From: Ruminococcus sp.
GTDB lineage: Bacteria; Bacillota; Clostridia; Oscillospirales; Ruminococcaceae
Assembly: GCA_017475555.1 (NCBI GenBank)
Contig: JAFVFL010000046.1
Location: 62,001-126,000 of the forward strand
Length of the DNA: 64,000 nucleotides
Reading direction: 5' to 3'
The position numbers were made by a program, and so were the translations under genes. Numbering within the stretch: the stretch's first letter is position 1; every line of letters starts with the position of its first letter. This document shows positions 61,458 to 64,000 of this stretch, in pieces. The notes under the pieces were generated by a model. It was not told where the DNA came from. It ran no database searches and was given only the letters and a program-made list of their open reading frames with translations.

Positions 61458-63134
61458 ATGAAAAGAAAGATCACAGCGGTGATAACGGCAGTGCTGGCTT
61501 CACCGCTGCTTTGTGCTGTCACGGGAATAAATACAGAGCATTCAGCATATATAAATAGCATTACTGCGTATGCTGAGGAGGTGACGGCTGGTATCTATAC
61601 AACATACGGAGTTGATGATTTTCTGAATATCCGCAGCAGTCCGGACACCTCGTCCACTGTTCTCGGAACGATACCCGCCGGGGCTCAGTTCAGTGCAGAA
61701 GCACCTGTGAACGGCTGGGCTTATGCTTCATATAATGGTATTACGGGGTATGTAAGTGCTCAGTATATCCAGCTGCTCAGTCAGGAGAACCGGCAGACCG
61801 GATTCTATACGACCTACGGGGTGACAAGCTCCCTGAATATCAGGCAGAGTGCGGACGGCTCATCGTCAGTCATCGGGGGTATACCTGCCGGCGGAGAGTT
61901 CTATGTAAGCGGCTTTGAGGGCAGCTGGGCTTCTGTGGTCTATAACGGCATAAGCGGCTATGTAAGCACGGAGCTGATACAGTTTGTAAGAGAGGGTACG
62001 CCGGAGCTGAAGATCGTGAATGCTGAATACCCGGAATGGTTCGTTCCGGCAGGCTTCAGCACTCTGAGCGGTACGCTCTCCCCTGCCGGCAGTATAACAC
62101 ATATCCAGGGCGTGGTAACCGACAATGATACCGGAGCTGCTGTGCTTTCTGCCGAGGTACAGCCCTCCGGCTCGGAATACGATATTTCAGGGCTTATCAG
62201 CAGCGGTCTGGATATATCATCGCTCGGTGTGGGCAGCTATACACTGACTCTGACGGCAGCTGATTCGTCAGGCAATGCGGCTGAGCTTTTGCGGACAGAC
62301 TTCACTGTTGCCGGCAGCGAAAGCGACTATGACTATATCTCCGCAGGTGACGCAAACGGCGATAAACAGGTCAATACTGCCGATTTAGTAATGCTTGGGA
62401 GATATCTTCTCGGTGCAGGCGGAATGGAGCTGAACAACTGCCTGAACACTGACCTGAACCGGGATATGAGGATAGACTCGTTCGACCTGACAATGCTGAG
62501 AAGACTGGTCATTGAGGAGATAGAGCGGCAGAATAATGCAGGCAAGCCGGTAATGCTCGATGTCATTGAGTATGACCAGCACCCGGACTATCCGACAGGC
62601 TGTGAAAGCGTGGCACTGTATATGCTGCTGAGATACTACGGAACATCGGTCACTGTAGAGGATATCGTTGAAGCACTGCCTAAGGGACCCCTCCCCTACT
62701 GGAGCGGCGGAATGATGTACGGAGCGAATCCTGAGCGGGAGTTCGTAGGTGACCCGAGAAATGACTACTCATACGGAGTTTTCAACAAACCGCTTGCCCA
62801 GACAGCAGAGAAATTCCGGAGCGGAGCAATAACGACGACCGGGGCTTCAACAGATGATATCATCTCACTCCTGGACAGGGGGATACCGGTGCTTGCATGG
62901 TACACAACAAAGCCGGACAGAGGAATACAGTATCTTGTGAGCTGGAGCGACTACCTGACCGGCGAGACAGTCAACTGGCCGAGCGGAGAGCACGCAATAG
63001 TGGTGTGCGGTCATGACGGCACCAGCCTTACCTATCGTGACCCGAATACAGGCGGTAGCAATACCCTGACTACAGCACAGTTCAGCATAACGTTCGATGA
63101 GCTTGGCGGCAGGATACTGTACTATGAGAAGTAA
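61458..63134 (+). CDS. Secreted SH3-dockerin-C39-like peptidase
   Basis: A 558-residue exported protein. Signal peptide (about 1-40); two bacterial SH3 domains (about 46-107 and 116-176); an Ig-like domain (about 183-285); an internal dockerin (about 296-352); and a C39-like cysteine peptidase (about 362-558) with C382 in YPTGCESVAL, H512 in GEHAIVVCG and D528 in YRDPN. SH3b domains usually bind cell wall, the dockerin a scaffoldin. It begins 41 bases after the SPF-repeat gene with GAAAGGAAAAACAG upstream and no terminator between, so it seems to belong to the same operon. Target of the peptidase is unknown. Confidence 0.88.
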   Translation: MKRKITAVITAVLASPLLCAVTGINTEHSAYINSITAYAEEVTAGIYTTYGVDDFLNIRSSPDTSSTVLGTIPAGAQFSAEAPVNGWAYASYNGITGYVSAQYIQLLSQENRQTGFYTTYGVTSSLNIRQSADGSSSVIGGIPAGGEFYVSGFEGSWASVVYNGISGYVSTELIQFVREGTPELKIVNAEYPEWFVPAGFSTLSGTLSPAGSITHIQGVVTDNDTGAAVLSAEVQPSGSEYDISGLISSGLDISSLGVGSYTLTLTAADSSGNAAELLRTDFTVAGSESDYDYISAGDANGDKQVNTADLVMLGRYLLGAGGMELNNCLNTDLNRDMRIDSFDLTMLRRLVIEEIERQNNAGKPVMLDVIEYDQHPDYPTGCESVALYMLLRYYGTSVTVEDIVEALPKGPLPYWSGGMMYGANPEREFVGDPRNDYSYGVFNKPLAQTAEKFRSGAITTTGASTDDIISLLDRGIPVLAWYTTKPDRGIQYLVSWSDYLTGETVNWPSGEHAIVVCGHDGTSLTYRDPNTGGSNTLTTAQFSITFDELGGRILYYEK

Positions 63135-63197
63135 ATACTGAGCAGGCTCTGAAACAAAAAGACCGGCTGCCTCAGACAGATACCCATATAGAAGTTT

Positions 63198-63230
63198 TGC
63201 CCCGAAGCGGTTCTGAAACGCTCCGGGGCA
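63198..63230 (+). terminator. Terminator of the TerY-P operon
   Basis: Stem TGCCCCGAAGCG with CGCTCCGGGGCA (63198-63209, 63219-63230), one mismatch, followed by a T-rich stretch. Confidence 0.75.
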
Positions 63231-63252
63231 TCGTGTTTATTTATGCTGCTGA

Positions 63253-63269
63253 GATAAATCAGAATTTAC
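63253..63269. repeat. Left copy of GATAAATCAGAATTTAC inverted repeat
   Basis: GATAAATCAGAATTTAC at 63253-63269 overlaps the stop of the small gene at 63266. Its inverted copy GTAAATTCTGATCTAT is at 63620-63635 (15 of 17 positions). The same core forms the ends of the element at 49126-49450. Confidence 0.6.
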
Positions 63270-63604
63270 TTCTTTTTTAGATATTGAATATAGTTGTTAA
63301 GTCTTGCTTCAAATAATTCTTTGTAATAATTGCTGTTGCATTTTGATATAAGTTTTTTATATCTGTCAACATACTGATAATCAACGCTCTCAATTAACAT
63401 AAATAATTGTTCATTCAAATAAAAGCATTTATCAGATAATAGACAATCATCAGAAAATAACACGATTAAAGCCTCTGCTTCATCATAAGTAAGTGGTTCG
63501 GCATTCTCGATCAACTCAGTATACTTGCTGAAAAGCTCATCTGAAATATCGTCGTTGTTTGGGATTTTTCCAAGTCTGACTAATTCAGCAATAATATTTC
63601 TCAC
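63266..63604 (-). CDS. Small AT-rich protein between inverted repeats
   Basis: A 112-residue acidic, helical, soluble protein (MRNIIAELVRLGKIPNNDD; Tyr and Asn rich near the end). Start is GTG with AGGGGGATATAATCA upstream. No family recognised; size and charge resemble small immunity-type proteins, which is only an impression. Its codons are much more AT-rich than its neighbours, suggesting recent arrival. It is flanked by inverted repeats at 63253 and 63620. Confidence 0.65.
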   Translation of the reverse strand: MRNIIAELVRLGKIPNNDDISDELFSKYTELIENAEPLTYDEAEALIVLFSDDCLLSDKCFYLNEQLFMLIESVDYQYVDRYKKLISKCNSNYYKELFEARLNNYIQYLKKK

Positions 63605-63619
63605 TGATTATATCCCCCT

Positions 63620-63635
63620 GTAAATTCTGATCTAT
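63620..63635. repeat. Right copy of the inverted repeat
   Basis: GTAAATTCTGATCTAT, inverted match to 63253-63269. Confidence 0.6.
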
Positions 63636-63703
63636 ATTAGTAATTATACGCTGCTTCATTGTCAACAACTATATCAGTGCAGAGCTTTCGCAATGGCAAG
63701 ATG

Positions 63704-64000
63704 TTAATACCAGTGGAATTGTTCTATGATCTCAGCCGGACTGCCAACGCACTCTATCGCACCCATATCCACGCCTATCTTACCGTATTTTTTTACGATC
63801 ACGCACTCCGCACCGATCTCTCTCAGAGAATTTCTCATATCCAGCACGAGCTGACGCAGATTTCCCTGCTTATCCGGATCACCGTCCCACAGGATACCGA
63901 GCAGCTCACCATTCGTACAGAATGCCCCCTCCCTGTAAACAAGATATGCGAAAAGCTCAACGGTCAGGCTGCGGTTGAAATCAAACGGCTTTCCGTCAGT
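63704..64000 (-). CDS. Winged-helix regulator C-terminus, 5' part missing
   Basis: The minus frame is open to the window edge and encodes the last 98 residues: a winged-helix domain of the OmpR/BTAD (SARP-like) kind, with SLTVELFAYLVYREGAFCTN, ELLGILWDG and LRQLVLDMRNSLREIGAE. Such domains usually follow a response-regulator receiver. The N-terminal part lies outside the window. Confidence 0.7.
   Translation of the reverse strand, partial: TDGKPFDFNRSLTVELFAYLVYREGAFCTNGELLGILWDGDPDKQGNLRQLVLDMRNSLREIGAECVIVKKYGKIGVDMGAIECVGSPAEIIEQFHWY

Overview
The window looks like a chromosome segment of a cellulosome-forming gut or rumen Ruminococcus (Clostridia, Ruminococcaceae), close to R. flavefaciens in style. 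Five secreted proteins carry Ruminococcus-type dockerins: an M6-like peptidase, a GH30, a GH43, a CE4 deacetylase and a C39-like peptidase. There is a complete spoIIAA-spoIIAB-sigF operon. Shine-Dalgarno sites are strong, and sigma-A promoters have a nearly invariant 17-bp spacer. Both ends are cut inside genes: a secreted PPC-like protein on the left and a winged-helix regulator on the right.

Layout. 0-3 kb: end of a secreted protein, then a stomatin/NfeD membrane pair. 3-10 kb: a carbohydrate ABC operon (binding protein, two permeases, intracellular GH105; no ATPase), a DUF2798 membrane protein and a LacI-AraC hybrid regulator. 10-13 kb: a two-headed M6-like peptidase with a dockerin in the middle. 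13-18 kb: PH-domain protein, FkbM methyltransferase, ROK regulator, AEC transporter, Fur-family repressor. 18-25 kb: a Bce-like ABC transporter, an alpha/beta hydrolase and a two-component system. 25-34 kb: a galactan-type glycan locus (GH30, AraC regulator, GH43, ADP-ribosylglycohydrolase-family protein). 34-40 kb: spoIIA operon facing a lepA-hemW operon. 40-49 kb: DUF2975 (frameshifted)-XRE-DUF4173 operon, nitroreductase, CE4-dockerin, aldo/keto reductase, AlkZ-related protein, galE, glyA.

49-55.9 kb is rich in noncoding structure. A 325-bp element is built from 11 perfect copies of ATACGCC in both orientations inside 18-bp terminal inverted repeats. After rarA there is a minus-strand RNA gene of about 745 nt with its own promoter, many hairpins and a terminator. 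After a DUF1292 gene there is a second RNA gene of about 240 nt. Then come nrdD-nrdG and three NrdR-box-like palindromes.

55.9-63 kb holds the most interesting coding block: a TerY-P-like signalling triad (kinase with zinc ribbon, VWA protein, PP2C phosphatase) in one run with a transglutaminase-like protein, a protein with six SPF repeats (the VWA protein ends in DPFG), and a secreted SH3-dockerin-C39 peptidase. This suggests a cytoplasmic phospho-signalling and protein-processing system next to a cellulosomal peptidase. The window ends with a small AT-rich gene whose flanking inverted repeats resemble the ends of the 49-kb element.

Two genes (DUF2975 and the alpha/beta hydrolase) each look shifted by one missing base, which could be real decay or a sequence error.
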